Positions 49,453 through 60,908 of a stretch of 64,000 nt of DNA are shown piece after piece. Position 1 is the stretch's first letter; the number at the start of each line of letters is the position of its first letter. Made by a program: the position numbers and the translations under genes. The notes below the pieces were generated by a model. The model was given only the letters and a program-made list of their open reading frames with translations, was not told the DNA's origin and ran no database searches. This stretch comes from Pezizomycotina sp. ARF18 (taxonomy: Eukaryota > Ascomycota): positions 105,249 to 169,248 of the forward strand of contig AZLU01000079.1 of the NCBI GenBank assembly GCA_002224055.1, in the 5' to 3' direction.

Positions 49453-50017
49453 CGTAATCTTTTTGCCCACCGCGTGAAGTTGAGATGCTACCAATACCAC
49501 CGCTAATATTTCTTTTTGGTGTTTTTTTTCGGGTGTTTTTTAAAAATAAAAAAAGTCGTTTGCTGCGCCGGCCGCGACTTCCCCCAGATAGCTGAAGCTA
49601 ACTCCCCACGTACAAAAAAAAAAAAAGAACAGAGCCTCAACCCGCTACTCACGTGTAGCCAGGGGAATTGCACTATCCAGCTTGTATCCTCATAGCACGG
49701 ACAAGTCGCGTCTGAATCTCGAGGTTTTTTTTTTGTTGTGCACTGCGAAGTTACTTTTATTCTTTTAATCTTTTTTTTTTTTTTTTTTTCCTTATTGTTA
49801 TTCCTTTGCTCTCTCGTTAACCGACTCGTTCATTCTCTCGAACATCTAACTCAAACACGCCAACTCGTACTATTAATTCACGAATTTTAACGTCATAGCA
49901 TCATCTACGTATCTCGATACCTCAAACGTCCATTCCATTTGTTTCTCAGGTTAAGAACGACTTTCGCTGAGCCTGCATTTTCACAAACAACGCTGCCCTA
50001 TTTCGCACCAAAGAGAA
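49453..50017. promoter_or_regulatory. Divergent promoter between TEL1 and NUP192
   Basis: About 565 nt separate the two starts, so the genes probably share a promoter region. It includes A/T-rich tracts near 49510-49560 and a roughly 20-nt poly(T) at about 49770. No specific factor site is claimed. Confidence 0.5.
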
Positions 50018-53000
50018 ATGGCGACCGCCCCTGCGTGGCTCGCTTCCGATTTTCAAGAACTTCACGAATTCCTGATTGCTGTCGCAGAACGCGATATGTC
50101 GCTCCCCCCATATTGGCAGACCTGTTGGTTATTACCGGACGAGTTGAAGAAACTCTTGCAGAGTCGGGGCAAGAGCAATGAGAGTCGGAAGACGATCAGT
50201 CCGCGTCAACATCTGGTAAGGTTTTTTTTTTTTTTTTTTTTTTGGTTGATTTACACATGATCGGAACCTAGCGATACTCTCTTCCTGCTTAAATAGCCAT
50301 TCGATCATTGTATATGTTTTTGCTAATAAGCGATGTCTTGCCATGTTGGCCGACAGGAAAACTTAAGATACAGGATATAGAATACACCGTGAATGGGGAG
50401 TTCATACAAACCGTTATTGAACTCGCGGACGAACTTAAACTGGATGAGCTACTCGCTGCCGAATTATTATTACTGGGCAGGAGGAAGCCGACAAGCTCGA
50501 TAGGAGTGCACCGCAGGCGTCCATTTTCGTATTCCACTCACGGAGACAGACGATCCTGGAATGCCTGCGACTTATTTTCTCGCTCTCAATTGACGATCGA
50601 CTAGAAGATGGGGTTAAGGCGACATTGCTGGACACTGTGAACTATATAACCGAATCTTCGAAGCCGGAAAAGGCGGGGGAGTTTGCAGGGAAATGCATCG
50701 ACACGATGGCCGAGTTACGAAATGACCTGAAGGGTCTAGAGGATAAAGGCAGAAATGCCGCGTTTCACCACCTCAACCTCGTCGATGGCTTCATCGAGGG
50801 CCTCCGGCTACGCGCTACTTTTCTATCGAATCAGCATCAGTCCTTAGGCGGTATCGTTTACAACTTGGTGCAGCATAAGCAATGTGGCGCTAGTGCTTTG
50901 GAAAAAATGAAGTCAAATCTGAGATCTCATAAAGACTACGACGTGCTATTAGTCCACCAAATTCCAGCTTTCATCGCCTTGATCGATTTCCTCACGCTAT
51001 CATCGGCGTCCCTCAAGGGCCCAGAAACCAAGAAAATCCATGACGACTTTCTGAAGAGTTCAAGGAAGAAAAATGGGACCTCCAATACGTACACGCAGCG
51101 ACCCATATGTGGTGGTACGCCGCATTTAACGGCTTCGTGAGAGATGCACCGTCGAACACCGTCTCAGAGCTGAAGATATCGTATATGACGGATATTCACG
51201 AGCCATCGCGTGTGGCACTCACAGATGGTGCCTTGGACTTCATGATGGCTGTCGTAGCAGAAATCAACAAGCCGGAAGAATATGATGCCGCGCGCGAAGA
51301 TTTCCGTCGGTTCTACAAACGAAAACGCCGCTGCAGCCACAGACCCCCATGGACATTACGACGGAATTCAAGCATATCTTCCTGTCACAGATGGAACTTT
51401 TCATGGATAATTTTATTTCGAATATGGCCGACCTTTTGAAGGAGATAAAAAACAATGAAGAGGAAGATCATATGATGCAGAGAGAAGGCAATTACAACTT
51501 AGAAAGGTTCTTTTTCTTGATTTCATCGCTTTTCAGTAATCGTCTGGAAGCAGGTATGACTTTCTGGTCGGATAGGGAGAGCAATCTTTTTGGATTTCTT
51601 GTCTGGGCATCAAATCGACAAACGCCACTGATGGCTGCCGCATACTGCGACGTACTGGCATCACTTTCCCACGGTGTGCAAAGCGCCGAGGCGACCGATG
51701 CATTCCTGTCGGAGGAGACCCCGCCGTCTTCCGCCAAGATAAAGAAAACCACTCAAATCTCATGGACTTTATATTCCAGTCCCTTCAGTACTACGCTAAG
51801 GAGCTGCGTCCCCGCCACCCTGAACAAGCCGCGATCCATCACTACCGAGGCGGACTCCCTCAGCCTCAAGAACCCACCGAACTAAGTGCAGAAAGCGTCC
51901 GAGTAGTGGACAGTTATATGCGATTAATCACCCAAGTCACGAGGGATTGTGAGGCTGCGAAGAAGAGGCTATACGAGAACCCTAACGCCAAGTTACTGCC
52001 AACGTACTTGGAATTCCTGGAGGCAAACATACCGCCTGTGCTTCTCGCTTCAATTTTAAGACACTGACGGCATTCTGCACTGGTAAGTCCGAAGTAGATG
52101 CAACACAGGCTTGGTTAGCATCGATCGGTTCCTTACGGGCTCACCGGCTCCTCTTGGCCCTGCAGCCTCGATGAGTGTTGCGGTGAAAGCGAACAGTGGT
52201 CAAGCTTATGATAAACTGGAAATGATTGGCGCAAGCTTCCCGGCCACCGAAGCATTTTTAGGGTTATTGACGGCGCTTGTTACGCCCGCGATAGATGCTG
52301 GGGACAATAGCCTACCTTTCCCCGAAAACCTCGGCAGCTCTAGTAGATTGCCAGGGATCGACCCTTATGTTGACTTCGCGATGCGCCTTCTTTCACAGTC
52401 CGTTATCGTTGACAAGATTACTGGGTTTAGACGCTGGTCTGATGCCGAGCTTTCAATTTTACAGTTGAGATGCTTACAGTTCATCTACACTAGTCTGGTG
52501 TCGTTCAATGAACAGCTGATTCTTATTGCGAACTCTTCCAATGTCTCCGTGGATAATGCCATGCCGACATCAAACCTCGCAAGTTATGTCAAGCTGCACC
52601 CGTTTGCGCGCATCATGGACCACCTGTTTAGCGAGGCGGTGTTATCAGCGCTGTTCACGATCGTCGCTGGAGGAGTGGAAATTGTACCGTCCGTTTCCGA
52701 TTCTTCGCCGCTCGTGCAGACAGTGTTGATGAGTATCCAAGTAATGAACTTCATCATGGATAAACAGACCACATACTTGGAAGTTGTACGGCCCGAGTTA
52801 TGGCGTGACGAAACAAATACGCGCCAAAGAGTGTCGCCACCGTGGGTCTTTCGTCCTTTGAGGACGCCGTGCTCTACCACCTGAATGTTATAGTTCACCT
52901 CGGCAATTACGCTGGTATGCAGCATGTTGCGCTCTCCTTGGTCTCGCTCGAGTTTCTCACCAAACTATCGACATCACCGAAACTCATTTCGTCACCTTCC

Positions 53001-55358
53001 TCCCTTTTTGACCGGCAAATTCGAAAGAACCGTGTTTTGAGTGTCACAGACATGGAAGGCGAATCTCGGCGAATTGCATTCGGTTTTATCAGTCAGCTCG
53101 ACACCCTTCTGAGGATTGCGATCTTGAAGGACTTCCAGACGGACCACACACCATTAAGTTGGCAATTCTCCGGTTCCTCGAAGCGAGCCTTCTTTCGCAG
53201 CCGAATGAAGCCTCTCTCGCGCATCTAATCTTGGGCTTCGCGACTAATAATGGAAGCGTTGATTTAAGCACGGAACCCAGCGGTATCGGATCCGGAGTGT
53301 CCGTTTTTCACTCTATACTAAATATCGTTAGTGTGTGGGATGAGCGGAACGAATCCGGCAAAGCCTTTAATGTAGCGCTTTGCAGGCTGAAAGCCGCATG
53401 CTTCCGAGTTCTTAGATCCTTGTGGCAGTCTAAACTTACATCGAGCGATACCCTTTATGTGTTACGAGAAAATAAGTTCCTATATGCACAGTTCTCGCAA
53501 GATGTAGCGATCGGAAGGTCGACGTTATGGGACGGAGAGTCGTTCGACTCCGGCAGAATTTTTACTACAAAGGGCGTCGAAGGCTGCATGGAATACCTCT
53601 ATCGGCGAACTGCGACGTTCGACTATATTGCGCTGGAGATTAGGCAGATGTCGATTATAGGGGCTGCCGGTACGATCAGAGACTATTTCCAGACGTTAAC
53701 CGGGTAACAGATGCATTTGGAGATCGGCTGGTTCACGGGAGTATTCTCGATCTCCTCGATTTCTTGGAACTGGATTCCGAAGACGGCCTACCGCAACCGA
53801 ATTTACAATGGTTTAGCGACCTGAACTTCTCATCTTGCCAATCTACCGAAAGTGGGGTTGTCTTATATGACCTCACTGGGGCACATGAACTGCTGAACCT
53901 GAGGAAAGTTGAGCTGAAGAAGCTTGGCCGATTTGGCGCCGACCAAGAGGAAGGCGCTGAGGAGGAAATCGTGAGCATATTGGACTACTTCTTCATCGAA
54001 AACAGCCGCCGCCGCTTCAGAATTTCACGTGTCGAATGTCTGCGGTACTGGTGTAGGTTGATCGTTATCATTCTAGAATGCGCTCGGTTGGATAGTGCCG
54101 CCCAAACGTCTTTTATCTTTCAGACCCTTCAAACCATCCTCCCAAAGCTGGAACAATATAGCGCAAACGACATCCAAAGTGCCGAGGAGCTCAGTTCACT
54201 CGCACAGTCACTCATCACCCACTTGAAATTCGATACGTCAACCCTCGGAAAGGGCCGAGCAAGCGACGTTGCGAACGATAAACTTTACCAGATGTTCCGC
54301 ACAGCGCTTCGATGCATCCAGTCTCCCATCGCTACATCGGCCCTCCGAGAAGACTTTTACTCTGTTGTTCACCGCTACCTCGTGGGTATGCAGGATGTTT
54401 CTTTGTCTGGTTCCATTCTAAGTCGCCACAGCATCCAGACGATAAGAGCGTCAGGAGAACGGCTGTTGGAGGTCCTCTGCAATGATGCCTATGTTGGATC
54501 TGGCAACTGCAAGGTCCTAGCATTGCTGGTTCTCGACGCCCTCGTACATCTTGCACAAGAAGAAGATTCTTCATATATCCTCGACGTTCTTATGAGACAG
54601 AATTTCATTGTCGTTATTGTTCAAACATTGAAACATCTCGATCGCGAGTTTGAACACGTCCGAGATGGTGAGTTGTAACTCTTATCCAATTTTAGCTATT
54701 CTCAAAGTCACTAATATACTTTTTTTCCTCTTACGAATAGGCATAGTTGTCAATGCGGTCAAGGCAACAACTGGTCTATTGCTCCGTATCTCGCGGACGA
54801 AGGATGGTGCCTCCGCGATATTAAACGCAGGTTATTTCCAAGTATTGAACGAGAGCGGCCTCTTTTCCGTAGATCCCGACCTCGGATTTGGTACGTTTGA
54901 GGATTTTAGCAATCCTTCCAATCTAATTGAAAAAAACACTCTCTAACTTTTCACACTGTGCGTTGCTCAGGTTTGCCAGGTGAGAAAGGGCTAGCTCAAT
55001 ATTACGAACTGCTTCAGGCCTTTATCCGTGTCCTGGTCTCCTGTCTGCTTAGTCGAGGCGCACTAGACAAGATAGAAACGGAACAATGCAGACGTTTCCT
55101 CACAAGCAACACGAACCTTATCTCGTCAATCTTGAAGCGGCAAGCTGGAATCGGCAGCGTGATACAAGATGCGGGAAACTTAGGGCCACTAGTTGAGATG
55201 TTTGTGCTCATGTACTGCCTGAGCGATCTACTTGAGGTAAAACCCTTCTTGCCATTTTATTGAGTTTTGAGAGTCATTTCTACAGATATACTAATATTTC
55301 ATTATTTCAGCCTGAGGACAATTCACAACAGGTGTATTCTAGAAGTCGCTTCAACTAG
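50018..55358 (+). CDS. NUP192: Nucleoporin NUP192/NUP205-type inner-ring scaffold
   Basis: Large alpha-helical scaffold of the nuclear pore inner ring, binding partner of Nic96 and Nup53 in the family. The start at 50018 gives MATAPAWLASDFQELHEFLI and SLPPYWQTCWLLPDELKKLL. Intron 1 (50216-50356) contains a poly(T) run. Exon 2 opens KLKIQDIEYTVNGEFIQTVI, ELADELKLDELLAAELL, ITESSKPEKAGEFAGKCIDT. The body is uninterrupted helical solenoid: MWWYAAFNGFVRDAP, YSDRES-like WSDRESNLFGFLVWASNR, LVWASNRQTPLMAAAYCDVL, VVDSYMRLITQVTRDCEAAK. Introns 54668-54740, 54891-54970 and 55237-55310 split the C-terminus (NAVKATTGLLLRISRTKDGA, GPLVEMFVLMYCLSDLLE, then PEDNSQQVYSRSRFN, stop 55356-55358). The estimated 1,670 residues match the family. 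About eight single-base frame breaks occur. Confidence 0.88.
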
Positions 55359-55466
55359 GATACTATTTCATAGACTTGTGGCTTATTAGCTCTCGCGATT
55401 CGAATTACCCTATACCATCTTATCGAAATTATCACCTTTTCATCAAGCGCAGCATTGTATACTTGT

Positions 55467-55504
<38 letters not shown>

Positions 55505-56687
55505 CTGTATTATATGTTCTCATCTACTCAATATATCCCTTCCTTCTTTTTTTCTTCTAGAGATAAATTAATCAATATTATCGAGTTGAACGATTTCCTT
55601 TCTCAGTTAGTATTTACTTTAAAATTTCAATTGATTCCGAAAGACGCTTGCCTTCCTTCTTCTGACGGTTTCAAAGTTGGCCTCCGGTGTCATTTAGTAA
55701 AGACAATGCGGATCGTTATATATATATGTATAAATGATATGTGTATATAGCACATCATGTACAGTATTTTTTTTTTTTGGCAAATTTCAGCTATTAGATT
55801 AAGTATTCTATTCCTGAAATCGTTTAATTACGCGCTTGTATTGACATGATGATGTCTTGAACGTCCTTTACTTTTTGATGGAGCAGAAGTTACCGCAGAT
55901 ATGTCTCCTTCATTTTTCCATGCCAGACAAACCTGCACATTGGTTAGCCTTCCTTCCAGTTGCGCGCCCGCACCCAATTCCTACAACGCCAGAGAGAAGT
56001 CGATATTTGCCCCACAGCTGTGAATGACGTGACGATAGACTCGAACGCTTCTGCAGATTTCCATATCTCGTACGTATCATCATCGTCACCATCATCACTC
56101 ATACCGTTCCTGCAATGTCCAATATCCAGCTCATCACTTCACTGCCTAGTAGAAGTCGCACATCTCGATCCGATACAATTCCGTGAAGTAAAGGGCAAAT
56201 TCGAGGTCGCAAATTGAACAGAATTCTGTTTAAAAAAAAAAAGAAAGAAAGAAAGAAAGAAAGACGAAACAGAAATTCAGTGGAATGCATACATGTCCCT
56301 CTTCTCACCAGACCAGAACAGCCATAGAAGAGGCTAAAGGCCAATATGCCGATATAGAGCAAAGGGAGGTCAAAATAATATCATCTGAATGTCCACACCA
56401 AATACCCTGGGGTCTTGTTATATTATATTAGATATCTGGCTCTAGCAAATTTTCAGATATTCACAAGAGATTCTTGTTTGTTGTTGAAGAAAGAAGAAGA
56501 AAAAGAAAAATTTTGGGTGAAAATTCGAATTTAAATCCCTATTTTGCGCCAAGAAAATATTAATTGACACGCACGTGCTCACCTGTTTTGAAAGATTAAA
56601 AAATGATGTGAACAATCACTCGGTGAAGTCGAATCCTCCTCCGAACATTTTCACGAACCATCTAAGGACCCTTGCCCTGCAAAACAC
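55359..56687. other. Intergenic region with poly(T) and GAAA repeats
   Basis: Spacer between NUP192 and the EF-hand gene. Contains a 35-nt poly(T) at 55468-55502 just past the NUP192 stop and an (AAAG)n stretch near 56243-56264. No gene recognised. Confidence 0.5.
55468..55502. repeat. 35-nt poly(T) run
   Basis: Uninterrupted T run about 110 nt after the NUP192 stop codon. This is the same distance and strand sense as the run after the arrestin gene. Confidence 0.8.
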
Positions 56688-57548
56688 ATGGTAAGCCGCT
56701 ATAACATCGATCGGCTCATATCCTTACAATCAGTCCCTTCGCATACGCTGACAAAAAAATTTTTTTTCTTTTAAAAAAAAAAAAAAATAGCCTCCGAAGA
56801 AACATGCTGGCGCGGTGGCTCGTCGGCGACGCGAAAGAAGAGCCGCGCGAAGCTAGCGCGCGACCTAGATTTATCTCCCGAAGAAGAACAAGAGATTCAA
56901 ACCGTCTTTAAGATATTCGCCGAAGAAGAAGAGCTCGGGCCGGACGTGATCACGACTGACGGTGCTCGTAAAGCGCTGAGGTACGACAAACTTTTATTCG
57001 GGAATCAATATTCTTGGAAGAAATCCTAGAACGTTCTTCTAACGAGAGTCTTTACTAGAATAGAGGTTTAGCGTTCACATTCGAAAGAGATGAGCTGGAT
57101 GAGATTATAGGTGCTATCGATCCGGAAGAAATGGGCATTGTGTCTTACGATACATTCCTAGAAGCATGCTCCTTAAAAATCAAAGGTGTTCCTTCAACAT
57201 TTGCCTTTCCTGTTTCTTTAAAGATCCATCTCCAATGCTAAAAGTATTTTTCGATAGACCGCGATAAACAGGAAGAATTAAACAAAGCGTTCCATCTGTT
57301 TACTGGAGGCGCGGAGGGCCCGATCACGTTGGCACACCTGAAGAAGGCAGCACGGGCTCTCAATGAAAAGGTTTCCGACGAGACCTTAAAGGACATGCTG
57401 CTCGAAGCATCGTCGAGCGGTAACCTGAGGGTGAACAAGTAAGGGTAACAAATACAACGCGCTGGTAGCTGTACGAGTTCTAACATTTTATTTACTTCCA
57501 AACAGGTCTGATTTCGAGGCAGTTATGCGACGCGCTGGCGCATTATGA
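56688..57548 (+). CDS. EF-hand-fold protein (calmodulin/centrin-like), degenerate calcium loops
   Basis: Protein of about 179 residues in five exons: 56688-56690, 56791-56980, 57064-57185, 57258-57438 and 57506-57548. Exon 1 is only the ATG, directly followed by GTAAGC; exon 2 then gives PPKKHAGAVARR. One base appears missing near 56825, after which the frame runs RKKSRAKLARDLDLSPEEEQ, EIQTVFKIFAEEEELGPDVI, FTFERDELDEIIGAIDPEEM, GIVSYDTFLEACSLKIK, KQEELNKAFHLFTGGAEGPI, LKKAARALNEKVSDETLKDM and DFEAVMRRAGAL. The basic N-terminus plus a calmodulin-like fold matches a fungal EF-hand family related to Cdc31. The single recognisable loop (DPEEMGIVSYDT) lacks the Glu expected at position 12, so calcium binding is doubtful. 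Each intron restores frame, supporting the model. Confidence 0.75.
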
Positions 57549-57976
57549 GGGGAGTCATTCTCTATAGGAGCGATTGTTGAAAGCAAGCATAAACCACAAG
57601 CTCCTTTCTGTCATAGAGGACCATTTCTTGATCCAGTGTATTATTTAGCGCTATCGAAGCGTGCCCGAACAGTTTTGCGCTTCTCGGATTTCTGAACGAA
57701 CCGTGGGCTTAAGCACAAGGCGCATGTTCGGAAATATATACGGATGTAACAATGCACAGAGCGCCCTGCCTCACATGCCTCACAATATAAACTGTAATAT
57801 ATTAGCGGGAGTAGACGGTTAATGGCGTATACTCCGCATCACAAGTTCTATTAGTACTACTATAAAATACCTGGGATTGTCCCCTTGCATCCGATCGAAT
57901 GGGCCTAGTTGTTCCTGCGTGAGCTCTTTTTCTCCATATGGTCTTGGTATTATAGGACGGCCGTCTGCCGCTCTTC
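57549..57976. other. Short intergenic spacer
   Basis: About 430 nt between the EF-hand stop and the next likely start. No gene seen; an open frame starting at 57877 runs into the next locus but its first 30 codons look non-coding. Confidence 0.4.
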
Positions 57977-58511
57977 AGATGGAGCTGCTCCATTCGGACA
58001 AGAGCTTGAAAAACATTGCGCAACTCTGGGCCAGTGATCCTCTAGAATTGCAGCAGTAAGAACAACTCTCATCAGGGAGAATTATCTTCTCGCTACTAGT
58101 GTCAGCATGCTTTAGAATTGAATACTAGATTTGTTACAAGTTTTGATTTTAGTTTTCTTTCCTTTCTTTCTCTCTCTCTCGTTTTTATTTTATTTTTATT
58201 TATATATATATATTTTCACCTTAAGATCGATTCCTACCTTTTGCGACAAGCATTAATTGGTGGACTCTTGGAAACTCTCGGGGATCAGTGAGCGGCTTAA
58301 AGACGTTTTCAAAGCTATAGCAACCGATAAAAACTCTCCAAAACATCAACTTTTAATCCCCCTGAGCTTCACGGAAGCGGCGGGCGCCAGACGAGAAACA
58401 GTATCCTTTGGCTTTTTATTGTGAAGAATATTACCATATTACTTGTTCTAAGAATTAGCCGAAGAGAGGGCCGTTTTGAATATTGTGTTTCTAAGCTGCA
58501 TTCGGTCATAG
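57977..58511 (+). CDS. Unrecognised small gene, several short exons
   Basis: Fragments with coding character line up on one strand. From 57977 they read MELLHSDKSLKNIAQLWASD and PLELQQ, ending at a GTAAGA donor at 58057. After a T-rich probable intron ending CTTAAG comes SYLLRQALIGGLLETLGDQ, and with one frame slip ERLKDVFKAIATDKNSPKHQ, LLIPLSFTEAAGARRET. A second probable intron leads to ELAEERAVLNIVFLSCIRS and a stop at 58509. The content is amphipathic helices; no family comes to mind. It lies only 75 nt before the zinc transporter start, so it could be an alternative 5' part of that transcript. Exon borders are tentative. Confidence 0.35.
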
Positions 58512-58586
58512 ATTGGGAGGATAGTTCTCTCAAAAGCTTTACATTCCTTTGGGGGTTTGGTCCCTAAAAATCGACGCTTTCCCACC

Positions 58587-59013
58587 ATGGCTGCATTCAG
58601 CATGCCTATACCGAGACCCCTCGAACCCCCACACCTCCAACACCAATGGACCCTAGCCTCACGAATGACGAAAGGTTCGATGCCGCGTCGCTCGCCCCTA
58701 TTTCAGCTACATGGGCACCGCCGCCAGAACCTTCACCTGGCTTCATGTCCTACAACACACCTCTCTCGTCGCCGACGGGACCTTACCAATTGCCAACGGG
58801 AAACTTTCAGTCGATGAACAGGCCCCCTCCCCTCTTCGAATGATGAACGGTCCGCCGTCTCCGATAAGGGTGAACAGGACCGAATCGCGGTCGAATCCAT
58901 CCCCTTTCAACTTTACGCAGGTGCCAATGGCGATGGGTGAACGCCGGCAATCGACTTCAAAGCCAGTATGTGGTCGCTACCTTCGATTGTTTAGAAGCAT
59001 TTTGAGTTACTTG

Positions 59014-59049
<36 letters not shown>

Positions 59050-60410
59050 TGAATCACAGCTAACACAAGTGTCTCAATGATTGTTCGTAGAACCAGAGAC
59101 GAGGACACAAGTACAAGCATTCAAGCGTATCCGTCCAATTCTTCCAAGAACCTCCGAAGCGACCGGAGCTCACAATCCCGAAATCGCTCCCCATCCCAGA
59201 CTTTAAGGAATACCGCCGGAGCATGACCGCCGAGCAGAAGAAACGTCTGGCGTGGTGCATGTGCCATGTGCTCATTGCGATGTTGACCTGGTGGAGCGCG
59301 GAGGGATCGCTGACAATTGTCGCCCTCTCACACCTCATATTTTACGATGCGCTGAGCGCGACACTATGTGTAGTCGTTGACGTACTTGGAAACTTCGATT
59401 TCTGGAAGAAGAGCAGCATACGTCATCCGTTTGGGTTGGTTTTCATTTTAGTTTCACTCTGGTCTCTTTTGTTGTCTTTGCTCTGGTTTCACTCTCACTA
59501 ACACGATGGGTATCAGCTTGGAGCGCGCAGAAGTCCTCGCCGGCTTTGCCATGTCAGTCCTGCTGCTGTTCATGGGCTTCGACTTGGTCTCCCACGCGGC
59601 ACAGGATGCCGTGGAGGGCTTACAAGGGGAGGAAGAGCACGGACATGCGCACGCCCACAAGCACGACAGGATATCCTCGGGTAGCGTAGATTTCACAGCT
59701 CTTGCTGCAATCGGGTCGACTCTCATATCGGCATTCCTGCTCAAGAACCATACGAGAATCGGTAAAAGTACGGTATCCTTCTTAACTGTTAATAAGAGTT
59801 GCGATCTTATACGGTAATGAGCCACAAAGCTAACTTTTGTTGAAACTAAAGTGATGAGATTTACCTACATCAATTCCCTTCCTTCGATACTAAGCAATCC
59901 CTCTCACTTCCTCACGCTTTCATGTTCTCTTCTACTATTACTCTTACCGTTGCTCTCGATTACGATGTACACCTGGCTTGATAGAGTCATGTCCGTTGGA
60001 ATGGGTATCTTCATGTGCGTCATTGGTACGCGGCTCGTAAAGGTTTTAGGCAGCATTCTCCTGATGAGGTTTTCTGGGGTGGTATTAGTGCCGTAGTCAG
60101 AGAGGTACGTGTGGCTCAATACAATTTTATCGTCTGTTCATCAAGTTGTTTGAAGAATGGAGCTAACTTTCGATCAACACAGCTTGAAGCCGACACGTCC
60201 ATCGTGGCGGTTGATGAAGCCAAGTTCTGGCAGGTCCACTATAACTTGTGCATGGCTAACATCAAGATTCGAACCAAGTCCTCGCCTTCTTCAACTGAGA
60301 AGATTGTCCGGGATCGCATCAACAGGCTAGTTGGTGATCGTCTTGGCGGCGCGTACGGCTCCAACCGTTTGAAATGGGAGGTTACTGTCGATATTACATC
60401 CGTACAGTAA
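58587..60410 (+). CDS. ZRG17: Cation diffusion facilitator, ZRG17/Cis4-like zinc transporter
   Basis: Probable endoplasmic-reticulum or Golgi zinc transporter subunit; in yeasts Zrg17/Cis4 pairs with Msc2-type partners. The start at 58587 (MAAFSMPIPRP) leads a disordered Pro-rich N-terminus of about 130 residues (SLTNDERFDAASLAPI). Intron 58966-59090 carries a 34-nt poly(A). The cation-efflux domain follows: FKEYRRSMTAEQKKRLAWCM, ALSHLIFYDALSATLCVVVD, DFWKKSSIRHPFG, intron 59435-59516, then LERAEVLAGFAMSVLLLFMG and FDLVSHAAQDAVEGLQGEEE. A His-rich loop (HGHAHAHKHD) lies before further membrane helices near 59690-60080. The cytosolic C-terminal domain reads VDEAKFWQVHYNLCMANIKI and LKWEVTVDITSVQ. 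The family-typical HPFG(L)ERAEV signature and the LSHLIFYD helix support the call. A few single-base frame breaks occur. Confidence 0.85.
59014..59047. repeat. 34-nt poly(A) run inside an intron
   Basis: Uninterrupted A run within the first intron of the ZRG17-like gene, shortly upstream of a CTAAC branch-like site (about 59061). Confidence 0.85.
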
Positions 60411-60908
60411 TTGTTTTCTCAAAATTATCTTTTTTTTCTTCCTTCATACATTCCGTGTTGTATATCAGCATTCTACCACGGTTTCCACGTATGTGGGGTG
60501 TCTCCGAGAGGATAAGGGTGTTTATCGTTTGTATTCATTTGCCCATTTTTAACTGCTCTTTATAAGTAGTCGTGAGTTAGGTCTCCTTATCTTCATTTCT
60601 CCTTTCCTATTGCCAAAGGTTACGTCTTACATTGCACTCACTCAAGTATGCTTTCAAAACGTCATGCATATTACGATTCTCAGCGCTTTAGAACAACATG
60701 GTTCAACAAAACACGAACAAACAGATAGCAAGAATACAGATTACTTTCTGCAGAAAACTAAGAAAAGAGGCGTGATATCATTTAACCTATGTTAACTTTC
60801 GTTTACCTCCCAGACAAAGACAATTTTAATGCCGTGGCGTTCCTTAACGTTGTTAGAAAAAAAATGAAAAGAATTTCTTATAGAGCAAGTTGTTCCGATG
60901 TAAATGTT
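60411..60908. other. Convergent intergenic spacer
   Basis: About 500 nt between the 3' ends of the ZRG17-like gene (+) and the glycine-rich gene (-). AT-rich; no gene seen. Confidence 0.55.
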
